DNA of 64,000 nt from Rouxiella aceris (GCF_012933545.1 NZ_JAADJU010000003.1:248001-312000), one strand, 5' to 3'; numbered from the stretch's first letter, positions 1 to 10,953 are shown. Program-made: numbers and translations. The notes: generated from the letters alone by a model not told the origin.

Positions 1-192
1 GCTGCTGGAAACATGGTATCGGTTCATGAGTACGCTCGGGAATGGTGACTGGTGGAAATGAAAGTATAACTTTCAGCGAGAGACGCAACAATACTCTTAA
101 AATCAGGTGGTTATAAAAGTGTAGGCTGAAACGTAGTTTTTTCTTATTTTATTGAAATAATTTTTATTTATCAGCATGAACACACCAATGCA

Positions 193-986
193 TCATTGTT
201 TACGAAGCATCAACACTAATGTGAGTGCGTACCCCCCATCAAGCTTATCTGCCCATTCCTGCATCATCACTTCACGCTCAGCAAGATAAGTTGCATGGTT
301 GTAAGTGCGGCGAACATTGTTGGTATCCGCGTGCGCAAGCTGAGCTTCAATAGCATCAGGTCGATAGCCCATTTCGTTTAAACGCGTACTTCCTGTAGTT
401 CTGGTAGCATGGGGACTATAAATGCCACTCCATCCGAGGCTTTTAAGTAGCTGGCGCAGCGAGTGCGATGTCATTGGACCTAGCGGATTGTCTCTGCGCG
501 GGAAAAGGTGCTGCCGATGCCCGGTTAGTCCCTGTAGTGTTCTGAGCATTATGACTGCTTGAAAGGGGAGAGAAATAACGTGTTCTCTTCGGGCTTTCAT
601 CCGCGCTGCCGGAATGGACCTCAGGGCGTTATCAAGATCGAATTCTGCCCATTCCGCTTAGGTGGCTTCTGCAGGACGCGCTAATGTCCACCACATAAGC
701 CACATGCAATAGTTAACCTGGTTGAGCCACAACTATTGTCAAAACAGCTTAATAACTTTCCGATTTGCTGTGGATTCAATGCCTGTTTGTGCTGTGTCTG
801 ACCGGCCGGAAGGGCCTTGCGCACAGGCCAGACAGGATCACTATCAGCTCTAAGCGTTGCCACTGCCAACTCGAAAACGGATGAAACAGTGCGGCGGGCT
901 TCAGCGGCAACAGACGGTGCTCCTCGTTTAGCAGTTTCCTGAAGAATTTAAAGAACCTGGTGTGGGGTGATCTCTCTGATGGGAGC
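193..986 (-). pseudogene. Decayed P4-type tyrosine recombinase (phage/island integrase)
   Basis: Read on the minus strand, pieces of a P4-family integrase follow each other in the right order. First comes a core-binding segment (IREITPHQVL, then ILQETAKRGAPSVAAEARR, FELAVATLRADSDPVWPVRKAL). Then comes the catalytic domain with the Arg of LARPAEAT, the HATR box (H-x-x-R) and the Tyr of RRTYNHATYLAERE. The reading frame is broken by a TAA at 948-950, a frameshift near 690-730 and a TAA at 658-660. The N-terminal DNA-binding domain is missing. Only the piece below about 600 is open. It is therefore a relic of a mobile element next to ychF and cannot make a working recombinase. No tRNA attachment site is visible beside it. 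Family assignment comes from motif recall, not a search. Confidence 0.8.
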
Positions 987-1000
987 TTACCGATTAAAAC

Positions 1001-1027
1001 AAAAATCCACGCGGTTGCGTGGATTTT
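1001..1027 (-). terminator. Rho-independent terminator of ychF
   Basis: A perfect 11-bp stem (arms 1002-1012 and 1017-1027, loop GGTT) is followed on the minus strand by TGTTTTAAT. It lies about 60 bp beyond the ychF stop codon. Confidence 0.8.
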
Positions 1028-1085
1028 ATGGGGTTTGTCAGTCTTTATGCGATTCAGTGACATCTCATAAGACAGCAGCAGCGAA

Positions 1086-2177
1086 TCAGACGTTGAACAA
1101 AAAGTTCATCACATCGCCATCTTTAACCACATACTCTTTGCCTTCTGAGCGCATCTTGCCGGCTTCTTTTGCCCCTTGCTCACCTTTAAAGGTAATAAAG
1201 TCTTCGTAGGCGATGGTCTGGGCGCGGATAAAACCTTTCTCAAAGTCAGTATGGATCTTACCGGCGGCCTGCGGTGCGGTAGCGCCAACAGGGATGGTCC
1301 AGGCGCGGACTTCTTTAACCCCGGCGGTGAAGTAGGTTTGCAGATTCAGCAGCTCATAACCGGCGCGGATCACGCGGTTCAGACCGGGTTCTTCAATACC
1401 CAACTCAGCCATAAACTCTTCGCGATCGCCATCGTCGAGTTCGGCGATATCCGATTCAACCGCGGCACAAACGGCAACAACCACTGAACCTTCGGCTTCG
1501 GCAATCGCGCGAACCTGGTCAAGGTACGGGTTATTTTCAAAACCGTCTTCGTTAACGTTGGCGATATACATGGTCGGTTTCAGCGTCAGGAAGCTCAGGT
1601 AGCGGATTGCCGCTTTGTCTTCTTCGCTCAAATTCAGCGCGCGCAGCATACCAGCCTGTTCCAGCTGTGGCAGGCATTTTTCCAGAGCTTCAAGCTCGGC
1701 TTTTGCGTCTTTATCGCCGCCTTTGGCTTTTTTCTGCACACGATGAATGGCGCGTTCACAGGTTTCGAGATCTGACAGGGCCAGCTCGGTGTTGATCACC
1801 TCGATATCATCAACCGGATCGACTTTGTTGTTTACGTGGATGATGTTGTCGTTTTCAAAACAACGTACCACGTGGCCGATGGCTTCGGTTTCACGGATAT
1901 TGGTCAGAAACTGGTTACCCAGGCCTTCGCCTTTCGACGCGCCTTTTACCAGACCGGCGATATCAACAAATTCCATGGTAGTAGGCAGAATACGCTGCGG
2001 TTTAACGATCTCGGCCAGCTTGTCGAGGCGCGGATCAGGCATTGGGACCACACCTGTATTAGGCTCAATGGTGCAGAACGGGAAGTTTGCTGCTTCGATA
2101 CCCGCTTTGGTCAGCGCATTGAACAGTGTTGATTTACCGACGTTCGGCAGGCCCACGATACCGCATTTGAATCCCAT
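1086..2177 (-). CDS. ychF: YchF/OLA1-family redox-responsive ATPase
   Basis: This is a P-loop NTPase of the Obg group that binds ribosomes and prefers ATP in characterised members. The P-loop [14 protein letters not shown] is at residues 8-21 and the G3 region [19 protein letters not shown] at about 72-90. The C-terminal third is the TGS domain. Length is 363 residues, as in E. coli. In E. coli ychF directly follows pth; here the two genes are separated by about 23 kb of nif and accessory DNA, which makes the region just upstream of this gene the left border of the insertion. A sound core gene. Confidence 0.97.
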   Translation of the reverse strand: MGFKCGIVGLPNVGKSTLFNALTKAGIEAANFPFCTIEPNTGVVPMPDPRLDKLAEIVKPQRILPTTMEFVDIAGLVKGASKGEGLGNQFLTNIRETEAIGHVVRCFENDNIIHVNNKVDPVDDIEVINTELALSDLETCERAIHRVQKKAKGGDKDAKAELEALEKCLPQLEQAGMLRALNLSEEDKAAIRYLSFLTLKPTMYIANVNEDGFENNPYLDQVRAIAEAEGSVVVAVCAAVESDIAELDDGDREEFMAELGIEEPGLNRVIRAGYELLNLQTYFTAGVKEVRAWTIPVGATAPQAAGKIHTDFEKGFIRAQTIAYEDFITFKGEQGAKEAGKMRSEGKEYVVKDGDVMNFLFNV

Positions 2178-2356
2178 GTTTTATCTCACCTTAATATCTT
2201 GATAATCAGTCAGTTAAAGATATCTGCCTGATGTAATGACCATAATTCCGCTCATTATACACAAAATGCAGCTTTTTCTCGATCCGCTTATACAGCACGT
2301 GGCAGGTGGCCTGTTGCTGTCGCGAGTTGGCATACGGTCGCTGTTGGCCGTCGTGT

Positions 2357-2372
2357 TGTTGTTTGTTTTACA
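2357..2372 (+). promoter_or_regulatory. NifA upstream activator site for nifH
   Basis: A perfect TGT-N10-ACA match (TGT 2357-2359, ACA 2370-2372), centred about 130 bp upstream of the predicted nifH start of transcription. This is the spacing known for NifA sites. AT-rich DNA between it and the promoter (about 2410-2455) would suit IHF bending, but no clear IHF consensus was scored. Confidence 0.75.
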
Positions 2373-2449
2373 ACAATCTGTACGCGGATTGTTCTCTCTG
2401 CCTCTAATTTTGGCGCGGCAAATAATTAAAATAACATATTATTCAATAG

Positions 2450-3400
<951 letters not shown>

Positions 3401-3402
3401 GT

Positions 3403-3431
3403 TCTGTGCAATAACCCCAGAGATGCACAGA
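3403..3431 (+). other. Stem-loop between nifH and nifD
   Basis: Arms TCTGTGCA (3403-3410) and TGCACAGA (3424-3431) form a perfect 8-bp stem in the 74-bp nifH-nifD gap. There is no T-run, so it is not a terminator. It could protect the 3' end of nifH mRNA and raise NifH over NifDK; that is inference. Confidence 0.55.
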
Positions 3432-3474
3432 CCTTCGGGTGTGTGCACCTTTTCAGGCAAGCAGTGGAGTCGTT

Positions 3475-4923
3475 ATGACCAGTGAAACACGTGAACGCAA
3501 TGAGGCGCTGATCCAGGAAGTGCTGGAGATATTCCCGGAAAAAGCGCGCAAAGATCGTCAGAAACATATGATGGTCACCGATCCGGAAATGGAATCGGTG
3601 GGCAAATGTATTGTCTCCAACCGCAAGTCGCAGCCCGGCGTAATGACGGTGCGTGGCTGTGCCTATGCCGGTTCGAAAGGGGTGGTATTTGGGCCGATCA
3701 AGGATATGGCGCATATCTCCCACGGGCCTATCGGCTGCGGGCAATATTCCCGTGCCGGTCGCCGTAACTACTATACCGGCTGGAGCGGTATCAATAGCTT
3801 TGGCACCCTGAACTTTACCAGTGACTTTCAGGAACGCGACATTGTGTTTGGCGGGGATAAAAAACTCGACAAACTGATCGACGAACTGGAGATGCTGTTC
3901 CCGTTAACCAAGGGGATTTCGGTGCAGTCCGAATGTCCGGTAGGGCTGATTGGTGACGATATTTCGGCGGTGGCCAAGGCCAGCAGCGCCAAAATTGGTA
4001 AACCTGTGGTACCGGTGCGTTGCGAAGGTTTTCGCGGCGTATCACAGTCTCTCGGCCACCATATCGCCAACGATGTGATCCGCGACTGGGTGCTGGATAA
4101 CCGCGAAGGGGACAGTTTTGCCACTACTCCCTATGACGTCGCCATTATCGGTGACTATAACATCGGCGGTGATGCCTGGGCGTCACGCATTCTGCTCGAA
4201 GAAATGGGGCTGCGCGTCGTGGCACAGTGGTCCGGTGACGGTACGCTGGTAGAGATGGAGAACACGCCGAAAGTGGCGCTCAATCTGGTGCACTGTTACC
4301 GCTCAATGAACTATATCTCCCGCCATATGGAAGAGAAACACGGTATTCCGTGGATGGAGTACAACTTCTTCGGCCCAACCAAAATCGCCGAGTCACTGCG
4401 CAAAATTGCCGAACGCTTTGATGAAACCATCCAGAAAAATGCCGAAGCGGTGATCGAGCGTTATCAGCAGCAGACCCAGGCGGTGATCGATAAATACCGT
4501 CCGCGTCTGGAAGGCAAAAAAGTGCTGCTGTACCTCGGTGGTCTGCGCCCGCGCCATATTATTGGTGCCTACGAAGACCTGGGGATGGAGATCATCGGTA
4601 CTGGCTACGAATTTGGTCATAACGACGATTTTGATCGCACGTTGCCGATGCTGAAAGAGGGCACCTTACTGTTTGACGATCTCAGCAGCTATGAGCTGGA
4701 AGCCTTTGTCAAAGCGCTGAAACCGGATCTGGTCGGCTCAGGCATCAAGGAAAAATATATTTTCCAGAAAATGGGTGTGCCGTTCCGCCAGATGCACTCC
4801 TGGGATTATTCCGGTCCTTATCATGGCTATGACGGTTTTGGCATTTTTGCCCGCGATATGGATATGACGCTGAACAATCCAGGCTGGAACCAACTGACCG
4901 CCCCTTGGTTAAAAACGGCCTGA
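3475..4923 (+). CDS. nifD: Nitrogenase molybdenum-iron protein alpha chain
   Basis: NifD carries FeMo-cofactor, the site of N2 reduction, and shares the P-cluster with NifK. P-cluster ligands are Cys62 (VRGCAYAG), Cys88 (GPIGCGQY) and Cys154 (SECPVG). FeMo-cofactor is held by Cys274 (HCYRSMN) and His441 (QMHSWDY), with His195 nearby (SLGHHIAN). Length is 482 residues, as in Klebsiella. The ATG at 3475 is preferred over an in-frame start 12 codons upstream because it follows a GTGGAG Shine-Dalgarno and gives the conserved [11 protein letters not shown]-terminus. It is followed by nifK with a 56-bp gap. Confidence 0.99.
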   Translation: MTSETRERNEALIQEVLEIFPEKARKDRQKHMMVTDPEMESVGKCIVSNRKSQPGVMTVRGCAYAGSKGVVFGPIKDMAHISHGPIGCGQYSRAGRRNYYTGWSGINSFGTLNFTSDFQERDIVFGGDKKLDKLIDELEMLFPLTKGISVQSECPVGLIGDDISAVAKASSAKIGKPVVPVRCEGFRGVSQSLGHHIANDVIRDWVLDNREGDSFATTPYDVAIIGDYNIGGDAWASRILLEEMGLRVVAQWSGDGTLVEMENTPKVALNLVHCYRSMNYISRHMEEKHGIPWMEYNFFGPTKIAESLRKIAERFDETIQKNAEAVIERYQQQTQAVIDKYRPRLEGKKVLLYLGGLRPRHIIGAYEDLGMEIIGTGYEFGHNDDFDRTLPMLKEGTLLFDDLSSYELEAFVKALKPDLVGSGIKEKYIFQKMGVPFRQMHSWDYSGPYHGYDGFGIFARDMDMTLNNPGWNQLTAPWLKTA

Positions 4924-4979
4924 GTCGGCCCGCAGATATTCCGCCAGTCCACCGATTTGTGGCGCGGAAGGAGAATACG

Positions 4980-6548
4980 ATGAGTCAAGATCTTCAAGCC
5001 CCGACCCCCTGCTATCCGCTGTTTGAGCAGGATGAATACCAGACCATGTTCAGCAATAAACGCGCGCTGGAAGAAGCCCATGATGAGGCTAAAGTCCGCG
5101 AAGTGTTTGCCTGGACCACTACGCAAGAATATCAGGATCTCAACTTTAAGCGTGAAGCGCTGACTGTCGATCCGGCCAAAGCCTGCCAGCCTTTAGGGGC
5201 AGTGTTGTGCGCACTGGGCTTTGCCAAAACCTTGCCTTATGTCCATGGTTCACAAGGCTGCGTGGCCTATTTTCGCACCTATTTTAACCGCCACTTTAAA
5301 GAACCTATTGCCTGCGTCTCCGACTCAATGACCGAAGACGCCGCGGTGTTTGGCGGCAACAACAATATGAATATCGGTCTGGAAAATGCCAGCGCCTTGT
5401 ATAAGCCGGAAATTATTGCCGTTTCTACCACCTGTATGGCCGAAGTTATCGGCGACGATTTACGGGCCTTTATCGGTAACGCGCAAAAAGACGGCTTTGT
5501 AGATGCCAATATGCCGATCCCTTATGCCCATACGCCGAGCTTTCTGGGCAGCCATGTTACCGGCTGGGACAATATGTTTGAGGGCTTTGCCCGCACCTTT
5601 ACCAGCGATGCCAAGCGCACCTACCAGGTGGGCAGTCTGCAAAAACTGAACGTGGTCACTGGCTTTGAAACCTATCTCGGTAACTACCGGGTGATCCGCC
5701 GCATGATGGATCAGATGGGGGTGGAATGCAGTCTGCTGTCGGATCCGTCAGAAGTGCTGGATACCCCGTCAGACGGCCACTATCGCATGTATGCCGGTGG
5801 CACTACCCAGCAGGAGATGATCGAGGCACCCAATGCTATCGATACCCTGTTATTGCAGCCGTGGCAGTTGCAGAAAACCAAAAAAGTGGTGCAGGAAAAC
5901 TGGCATCAGCCCGCCACGCCGCTAAATGTGCCGATCGGTCTGGCGGCAACCGACGCCTTGCTGATGGCCATTAGCGAACTGACCGGCAAACCTATTGCCG
6001 ATGCGCTGACGCTGGAACGCGGTCGGCTGGTGGATATGATGCTCGATTCACACACCTGGCTGCACGGCAAGCGTTTTGGCCTGTATGGCGACCCGGATTT
6101 TGTGTTGGGGATGACTGCCTTTTTGCTGGAACTGGGGGCGGAGCCGATCACTGTACTTAGCCATAACGGCAACAAGCGCTGGCAAAAGGCGATGAAGAAA
6201 ATGTTGGCCGACTCGCCATACGGTCAGGAGAGCGAAGTTTACGTCAACTGCGATCTGTGGCATTTCCGTTCGCTGATGTTTACCCGTAAACCGGACTTTA
6301 TGATTGGCAACTCCTACGGCAAATTTATCCAGCGTGACACCCTGGCCAAGGGCGAACAGTTTGAAGTGCCGTTGATCCGCATCGGTTTTCCGATTTTCGA
6401 TCGCCATCATTTGCATCGTCAAACCACCTGGGGCTATGAAGGGGCAATGAGCATTCTGACGCAGTTGGTGAACGCGGTGCTGGAACAACTGGATCGCGAA
6501 ACCATGAAATTGGGTAAAACCGATTACAACTTCGATCTTATTCGCTAA
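4980..6548 (+). CDS. nifK: Nitrogenase molybdenum-iron protein beta chain
   Basis: NifK pairs with NifD in the alpha2beta2 dinitrogenase and supplies the other half of the P-cluster ligands: the Cys of GAVLCALGF, the Cys of HGSQGCVAYF, and the Cys of VSTTCMAEVIGDD. Length is 522 residues against 520 in Klebsiella. The ATG at 4980 follows GGAGAATACG; an in-frame start 25 codons earlier would overlap nifD and add a non-conserved leader, so it was rejected. A GC-rich stem-loop follows the stop codon. Confidence 0.99.
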   Translation: MSQDLQAPTPCYPLFEQDEYQTMFSNKRALEEAHDEAKVREVFAWTTTQEYQDLNFKREALTVDPAKACQPLGAVLCALGFAKTLPYVHGSQGCVAYFRTYFNRHFKEPIACVSDSMTEDAAVFGGNNNMNIGLENASALYKPEIIAVSTTCMAEVIGDDLRAFIGNAQKDGFVDANMPIPYAHTPSFLGSHVTGWDNMFEGFARTFTSDAKRTYQVGSLQKLNVVTGFETYLGNYRVIRRMMDQMGVECSLLSDPSEVLDTPSDGHYRMYAGGTTQQEMIEAPNAIDTLLLQPWQLQKTKKVVQENWHQPATPLNVPIGLAATDALLMAISELTGKPIADALTLERGRLVDMMLDSHTWLHGKRFGLYGDPDFVLGMTAFLLELGAEPITVLSHNGNKRWQKAMKKMLADSPYGQESEVYVNCDLWHFRSLMFTRKPDFMIGNSYGKFIQRDTLAKGEQFEVPLIRIGFPIFDRHHLHRQTTWGYEGAMSILTQLVNAVLEQLDRETMKLGKTDYNFDLIR

Positions 6549-6554
6549 CCCGTT

Positions 6555-6577
6555 CCCGGCGTGGTCAACACGCCGGG
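6555..6577 (+). other. Stem-loop between nifK and nifT
   Basis: Arms CCCGGCGTG (6555-6563) and CACGCCGGG (6569-6577) form a 9-bp GC-rich hairpin with a 5-nt loop. No T-run follows. It probably stabilises the nifHDK message or lowers read-through into nifTY. Confidence 0.6.
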
Positions 6578-6594
6578 ATTAACCGGAGCTGCTT

Positions 6595-6810
6595 ATGCCG
6601 ATGGTCATTTTTCGCCTGCGAGACAACAGTCTTTATTGTTATATCGCCAAACAGGATTTGGAAGCCAAAGTGCTGGAGCTGGAACATAACCTGCCGGAAT
6701 GCTGGGGCGGGCGCATCAGTCTCGAAGGCGGCAAAGCCTATTATATTGCGCCACAGCCTGCCATTCCGCGCTTTCCTGTCAGCCTGCGTGCCACTCGTTC
6801 AGAATACTGA
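6595..6810 (+). CDS. nifT: NifT/FixU family small protein
   Basis: This 71-residue protein begins MPMVIFRLRDN and has the family's central WGGRISLEGG segment ending in a short tail. It lies in the place where nifT is found in Klebsiella and Azotobacter, between nifK and nifY. Mutants in other species have little or no phenotype; the role is linked to nitrogenase maturation but is not defined. The start follows ACCGGAGCTGCTT. Confidence 0.9.
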   Translation: MPMVIFRLRDNSLYCYIAKQDLEAKVLELEHNLPECWGGRISLEGGKAYYIAPQPAIPRFPVSLRATRSEY

Positions 6811-6824
6811 AAGGAGTAAATGTG

Positions 6825-7493
6825 ATGTCAAAAGACGATCTGCTGTTTTGGCGCCTGTTTGCGGTAATGCAACTGTTGCCCGAGATGTCGCCGCCGGAAG
6901 TGCTGGCCTGGCTTAACCAGGGCCAGGAGCAACAGGCGATAGGGCTGTCGCGACTGCAATCTCTCAGCCTGCAACAGCTACAGGCCAGTTTTCCTGGCGA
7001 TACCCAGTTGATGACGCTGCACCGCTGGCAGGCGCTGATGGGCTGCTTGCAGGGTGAGCTGCCGCCGCATCTGACCCCGTTGACCAACCGTCAGCAGCCG
7101 CAGCAGCTGCGGGTCGCCTTCTGCTCACAGGATGGCCTGACGGTTAACGGCCATTTTGGTCAATCGCGCTTGTTCTTTATTTATGCCTTTGATGCCAGCG
7201 GTGCCTATTTGATGGCGATGCGACGTACCCCCGAAATCCTCGCCGGCGAGGAGGCCAATGAGGTGCGCGCCATGTTGGTTAATGATTGCCATCTGCTGTT
7301 TTGCGAAACTATTGGCGGACCGGCTGCGGCGCGGGTGATCCGCCATAATATCCATCCGGTAAAAGTACTGCCCGGTGTCAGCATTAATGCCCAACTGGCA
7401 GCGCTGCAACGGATGCTCAGCGAACATATGCCCCCCTGGCTGGCCCGTCGGTTAGGGAAAGATAATCCGCTGGAAAACCGTCTGTTCAGTTAA
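6825..7493 (+). CDS. nifY: Nitrogenase cofactor-insertion factor NifY
   Basis: NifY binds apo-dinitrogenase and helps keep it ready for FeMo-cofactor. Its C-terminal half (about 95-200) is the NifX/NifY/NafY cofactor-binding domain, seen as the LRVAFCSQDGLTVNGHFGQSRLFFIYAFD stretch. Length is 222 residues from the ATG at 6825, close to Klebsiella NifY. A GTG at 6822 is in frame and could also serve. The AAGGAG Shine-Dalgarno is at 6810-6816. Last gene of the nifH operon. Confidence 0.93.
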   Translation: MSKDDLLFWRLFAVMQLLPEMSPPEVLAWLNQGQEQQAIGLSRLQSLSLQQLQASFPGDTQLMTLHRWQALMGCLQGELPPHLTPLTNRQQPQQLRVAFCSQDGLTVNGHFGQSRLFFIYAFDASGAYLMAMRRTPEILAGEEANEVRAMLVNDCHLLFCETIGGPAAARVIRHNIHPVKVLPGVSINAQLAALQRMLSEHMPPWLARRLGKDNPLENRLFS

Positions 7494-7502
7494 TCTCCCC
7501 GG

Positions 7503-7523
7503 CGGGGCGCGCCCTGTGCCCCG
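7503..7523 (+). terminator. Possible terminator hairpin after nifY
   Basis: CGGGGC (7503-7508) pairs with GCCCCG (7518-7523). The T content after it is poor (GTCCTTGATTGT), so termination may be weak. Confidence 0.4.
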
Positions 7524-7558
7524 TCCTTGATTGTCACCCCTGCGCCAATTGTCTCCTT

Positions 7559-7574
7559 TGTTATAAAAACGACA
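7559..7574 (+). promoter_or_regulatory. NifA upstream activator site for nifE
   Basis: TGT (7559-7561), ten bases, ACA (7572-7574). It is closer to the promoter than the sites of the other nif operons (centre about 67 bp upstream of the predicted transcription start). Confidence 0.55.
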
Positions 7575-7607
7575 AAAAAATCTCCTTATAAATCATCATC
7601 TAAAATA

Positions 7608-7623
7608 TGGCCTGTCCCTTGCA
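7608..7623 (+). promoter_or_regulatory. Sigma-54 promoter of nifENX
   Basis: TGGCCTGTCCCTTGCA has the invariant GG and GC at correct spacing and a perfect TTGCA -12 box, 39 bp before nifE. Confidence 0.8.
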
Positions 7624-7661
7624 ACTTCTCCCTTGATACTTAATGTCATGACGAGGTTGCG

Positions 7662-9035
7662 ATGAAGGCTAAAGAGATACTGGCCCTGTTTCAGGAGCCA
7701 GCCTGTGAGCATAACCATAAGCAGAAATCAGGTTGCAGCGTCCCCAAACCGGGTGCCACGGTGGGCGGCTGCGCCTTTGACGGCGCGCAAATCGCCTTGC
7801 TGCCGGTGGCCGATGTGGCGCATCTGGTACATGGCCCGATTGGTTGTACCGGCAGCTCCTGGGATAACCGTGGCAGCCGCAGTTCCGGTCCTGCCATCAA
7901 CCGCATGGGATTTACCACCGATCTCAATGAACAGGATGTGATTATGGGCCGCGGCGAGCGCCGGCTGTTCCATGCCGTGCAGCATATTGTCAGCCGCTAT
8001 CATCCGGCGGCGGTGTTTATTTACAACACCTGCGTACCGGCGATGGAAGGCGACGACGTCGAAGCCGTGTGTCGCGCCGCCTCGGTGGCCGCTGGCGTGC
8101 CGGTGATCTCGGTGGATGCCGCCGGGTTTTACGGCAGCAAGAATCTCGGTAACCGTATTGCCGGTGAAGTCATGCTCAAGCAGGTGATTGGTCAACGCGA
8201 GCCGGCCCCCTGGCCGCAGGACTCGGCAATTCCCGTGGCGCACCGGCATAACATCAGCTTGATTGGCGAATTTAATATCGCCGGTGAGTTCTGGCAGGTG
8301 TTGCCGCTGCTCGATGAGCTGGGGATCCGCGTGCTGTGCAGCCTGTCGGGAGATGCCCGCTTCGCCGAGATCCAGACTATGCACCGCGCCGAAGCCAGCA
8401 TGCTGGTCTGCTCGCGGGCATTGATCAATGTTGCCCGCCAAATGGAACAGCGCTATCAGATCCCGTGGTTTGAAGGCAGCTTCTATGGACTGCGATCGAT
8501 GGCAGACTCACTGCGCGCGCTGGCGGCATTGCTGAAGGACGAAGATTTGCAGCAGCGCACCGAACAGCTGATTGCGCGGGAAGAGCTGGCGATCAATCAG
8601 CAACTGGCACCCTACCGCGCCAGGTTAAAGGGCCGCAAGGCGCTGCTCTATACCGGTGGGGTGAAATCCTGGTCGATCGTCTCGGCATTACAAGATTTGG
8701 GGATGACAGTCGTCGCTACCGGCACGCGAAAATCCACTGAAGAGGACAAACAGCGCATTCGTGAATTGATGGGCGAAGAGGTGCTGATGCTGGACGAAGG
8801 CAATGCCCGCACGCTGCTCGATACCCTCTATCGCTTTGGTGCCGACATTATGATCGCCGGTGGCCGCAATATGTACACCGCCTATAAGGCCCGACTGCCG
8901 TTTCTGGATATCAACCAGGAGCGTGAGCACGCCTTTGCCGGTTATCCGGGCCTGCTTAATCTGGCGCAGCAATTGTGTTTGACCATGGAAAGCCCGATCT
9001 GGTCACAGGTGACCGCCCAGGCCCCCTGGCGTTAA
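7662..9035 (+). CDS. nifE: FeMo-cofactor scaffold protein NifE
   Basis: NifE is homologous to NifD and with NifN forms the NifEN tetramer on which the NifB product is matured to FeMo-cofactor. Conserved cysteines appear in [11 protein letters not shown] (about residue 37), HGPIGCTGS (about 62) and [12 protein letters not shown] (about 124). The N-terminal motif with [11 protein letters not shown] is typical. Length is 457 residues, equal to Klebsiella. First gene of its own sigma-54 operon. Confidence 0.98.
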   Translation: MKAKEILALFQEPACEHNHKQKSGCSVPKPGATVGGCAFDGAQIALLPVADVAHLVHGPIGCTGSSWDNRGSRSSGPAINRMGFTTDLNEQDVIMGRGERRLFHAVQHIVSRYHPAAVFIYNTCVPAMEGDDVEAVCRAASVAAGVPVISVDAAGFYGSKNLGNRIAGEVMLKQVIGQREPAPWPQDSAIPVAHRHNISLIGEFNIAGEFWQVLPLLDELGIRVLCSLSGDARFAEIQTMHRAEASMLVCSRALINVARQMEQRYQIPWFEGSFYGLRSMADSLRALAALLKDEDLQQRTEQLIAREELAINQQLAPYRARLKGRKALLYTGGVKSWSIVSALQDLGMTVVATGTRKSTEEDKQRIRELMGEEVLMLDEGNARTLLDTLYRFGADIMIAGGRNMYTAYKARLPFLDINQEREHAFAGYPGLLNLAQQLCLTMESPIWSQVTAQAPWR

Positions 9036-9086
9036 ACGTATTTTATCGCTGATACCCGTTGCTTGACCTTTTATCGGAGACTCTTT

Positions 9087-10472
9087 ATGGCTCAAATTGT
9101 GCGTAACACCAAACCCCTTGCCACTGCACCGATCAAAAGTGGACAACCGCTGGGGGCGATCCTCGCCAGTCAGGGGCTGGATAGCTGTATTCCTCTGGTG
9201 CACGGTGCCCAGGGATGTAGTGCCTTTGCCAAAGTGTTTTTTATTCAGCATTTTCATGAGCCTGTCCCGCTGCAGTCTACGGCGATGGAGTCAACCACCA
9301 CCATTATGGGGGCCGATGGCAATATCCGCACGGCGCTGACCACCCTATGTCAGCGCAGCAGCCCAAAAGCCATTGTTATCCTCAGTACCGGCCTGTCAGA
9401 AGCCCAGGGCAGTGATTTGACGCAGGCACTGCGCGAGTTTCGGGAACTGGAGCCGCGCTTTCAGCATATCGCCATTGTTACCGTCAATACCCCGGACTTT
9501 TACGGGTCGCTGGAAAACGGCTACAGCGCGCTGCTGGAAAGCGTGATCGTACAATGGATGCCAGAACAGCCACCGACCGGTATGCGCAATAAACGGGTCA
9601 ACCTGCTGCTCAGTCATCTGCTGACGCCGGGAGATCTGGAACTGCTGCGCAGCTACGTTGAGGCTTTTGGTCTGCAACCGGTGATCTTGCCGGATTTGTC
9701 GTTATCCCTCGACGGCCATCTGGCCAACGGCGATTTCCATCCGGTAACCCAGGGGGGCACCTCGGTGCGCATGATTGAACAGATGGGACAGAGTCTGAGC
9801 ACCATTACCGTTGGCCGCTCTCTTAACTGCGCCGCCAGCCTGATGGCCATGCGCAGTCGCGGCCTGTCGCTAAACCTGCCGCATCTGATGACCCTCGAAC
9901 AGGTCGATAGCCTGGTGCAGCATCTGCAACAGATATCCGGCCGTGAAGTGCCCGCCTGGATCGAACGTCAGCGCGGGCAACTGCTCGATGCAATGATCGA
10001 CTGCCATACCTGGCTGCAATCACAGCGTATTGCGCTGGCCGCCGAGGGCGATCTGCTGGTGGCCTGGTGTGATTTTGCCCACAGCCAGGGCATGGTGGTT
10101 GGACCGGTGATCGCCCCGGTAAACCAGCCTTCGCTGGCCGGATTGCCAGTGGAGCAAGTGATTATTGGCGACCTCGAAGACTTGCAGACTCAGCTCGATA
10201 AACAACCGGTAGCGCTGCTGGTGGCCAATTCTCACGCTGCCAGCCTGGCCGAGAACAACCATATTGCCCTGGTGCGTGCCGGTTTCCCGCTGTTCGATCG
10301 GCTGGGTGAGTTTCGCCGCCAGCGCCAGGGTTATGCCGGTATGCGCGATACCCTGTTTGAGCTGGCCAATCTGATGCAGCAACAGCATCACCTGCTGGCG
10401 GCCTACCACTCGCCCCTTAAGCAGGCATTTAATGTGGATTTGTTAATGGAGGCGGACCATGACCTCTGCTAA
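9087..10472 (+). CDS. nifN: FeMo-cofactor scaffold protein NifN
   Basis: NifN is the NifK-like partner of NifE in the cofactor scaffold. The LVHGAQGCSAFAKVFFIQHF segment corresponds to the second P-cluster cysteine region of NifK. Length is 461 residues from the ATG at 9087, which follows GGAGA by six bases; an in-frame start eight codons upstream lacks support. The end overlaps the nifX start by 14 bases, suggesting translational coupling. Confidence 0.97.
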   Translation: MAQIVRNTKPLATAPIKSGQPLGAILASQGLDSCIPLVHGAQGCSAFAKVFFIQHFHEPVPLQSTAMESTTTIMGADGNIRTALTTLCQRSSPKAIVILSTGLSEAQGSDLTQALREFRELEPRFQHIAIVTVNTPDFYGSLENGYSALLESVIVQWMPEQPPTGMRNKRVNLLLSHLLTPGDLELLRSYVEAFGLQPVILPDLSLSLDGHLANGDFHPVTQGGTSVRMIEQMGQSLSTITVGRSLNCAASLMAMRSRGLSLNLPHLMTLEQVDSLVQHLQQISGREVPAWIERQRGQLLDAMIDCHTWLQSQRIALAAEGDLLVAWCDFAHSQGMVVGPVIAPVNQPSLAGLPVEQVIIGDLEDLQTQLDKQPVALLVANSHAASLAENNHIALVRAGFPLFDRLGEFRRQRQGYAGMRDTLFELANLMQQQHHLLAAYHSPLKQAFNVDLLMEADHDLC

Positions 10473-10923
10473 TCGCTATCTCAATACCGTCAGTACTACC
10501 GCCTGGCCAATGCAGGTGGCTTTTGCCAGCTCGGATTATCATCACGTCGATCAACATTTTGGTGCCACGCCGCGGCTGGTGGTCTATGGCGTCAAGCAGG
10601 AGCAGGTACAACTGCTGCGGGTGGCGGAATTCAGCGTCGAATCCGGTCATATCGAAGAGAAGATCGCCTGTCGCATGGCGGCGTTGGAAGACTGCGTCAC
10701 CCTGTATTGCGTCGCCATTGGTGAAGCAGTATTTCGCCAACTGTTACAGATTGGCGTGCGGGCGGTGAAAGTGCCGGAAGACACCGATATCGCCCAATTA
10801 TTAAAACAGACGCAGCAACACTGGTCGGCGGCGGAGCGCCAGGTTACGCATCGCCGCCGCGATCCGCGGCGTTTTGAACAAATGCTGGCGGAACCGCAGT
10901 GGCAGGAGGATGACGCGGAGTAG
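10459..10923 (+). CDS. nifX: FeMo-cofactor carrier NifX
   Basis: NifX binds the NifB cofactor and the VK-cluster and shuttles them to and from NifEN. Residues about 15-125 form the NifX/NifY-type domain, with MQVAFASSDYHHVDQHFGATPRLVVYGV at its start. Length is 154 residues, the normal size. It overlaps nifN and is the last gene of this operon. Confidence 0.94.
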   Translation: MTSANRYLNTVSTTAWPMQVAFASSDYHHVDQHFGATPRLVVYGVKQEQVQLLRVAEFSVESGHIEEKIACRMAALEDCVTLYCVAIGEAVFRQLLQIGVRAVKVPEDTDIAQLLKQTQQHWSAAERQVTHRRRDPRRFEQMLAEPQWQEDDAE

Positions 10924-10937
10924 CGGGAGGCCTCTTG

Positions 10938-10953
10938 TGTCATCTGTATGACA
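10938..10953 (+). promoter_or_regulatory. NifA upstream activator site for the nifU operon
   Basis: TGT (10938-10940), ten bases, ACA (10951-10953), centred about 118 bp before the predicted transcription start. Confidence 0.7.
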
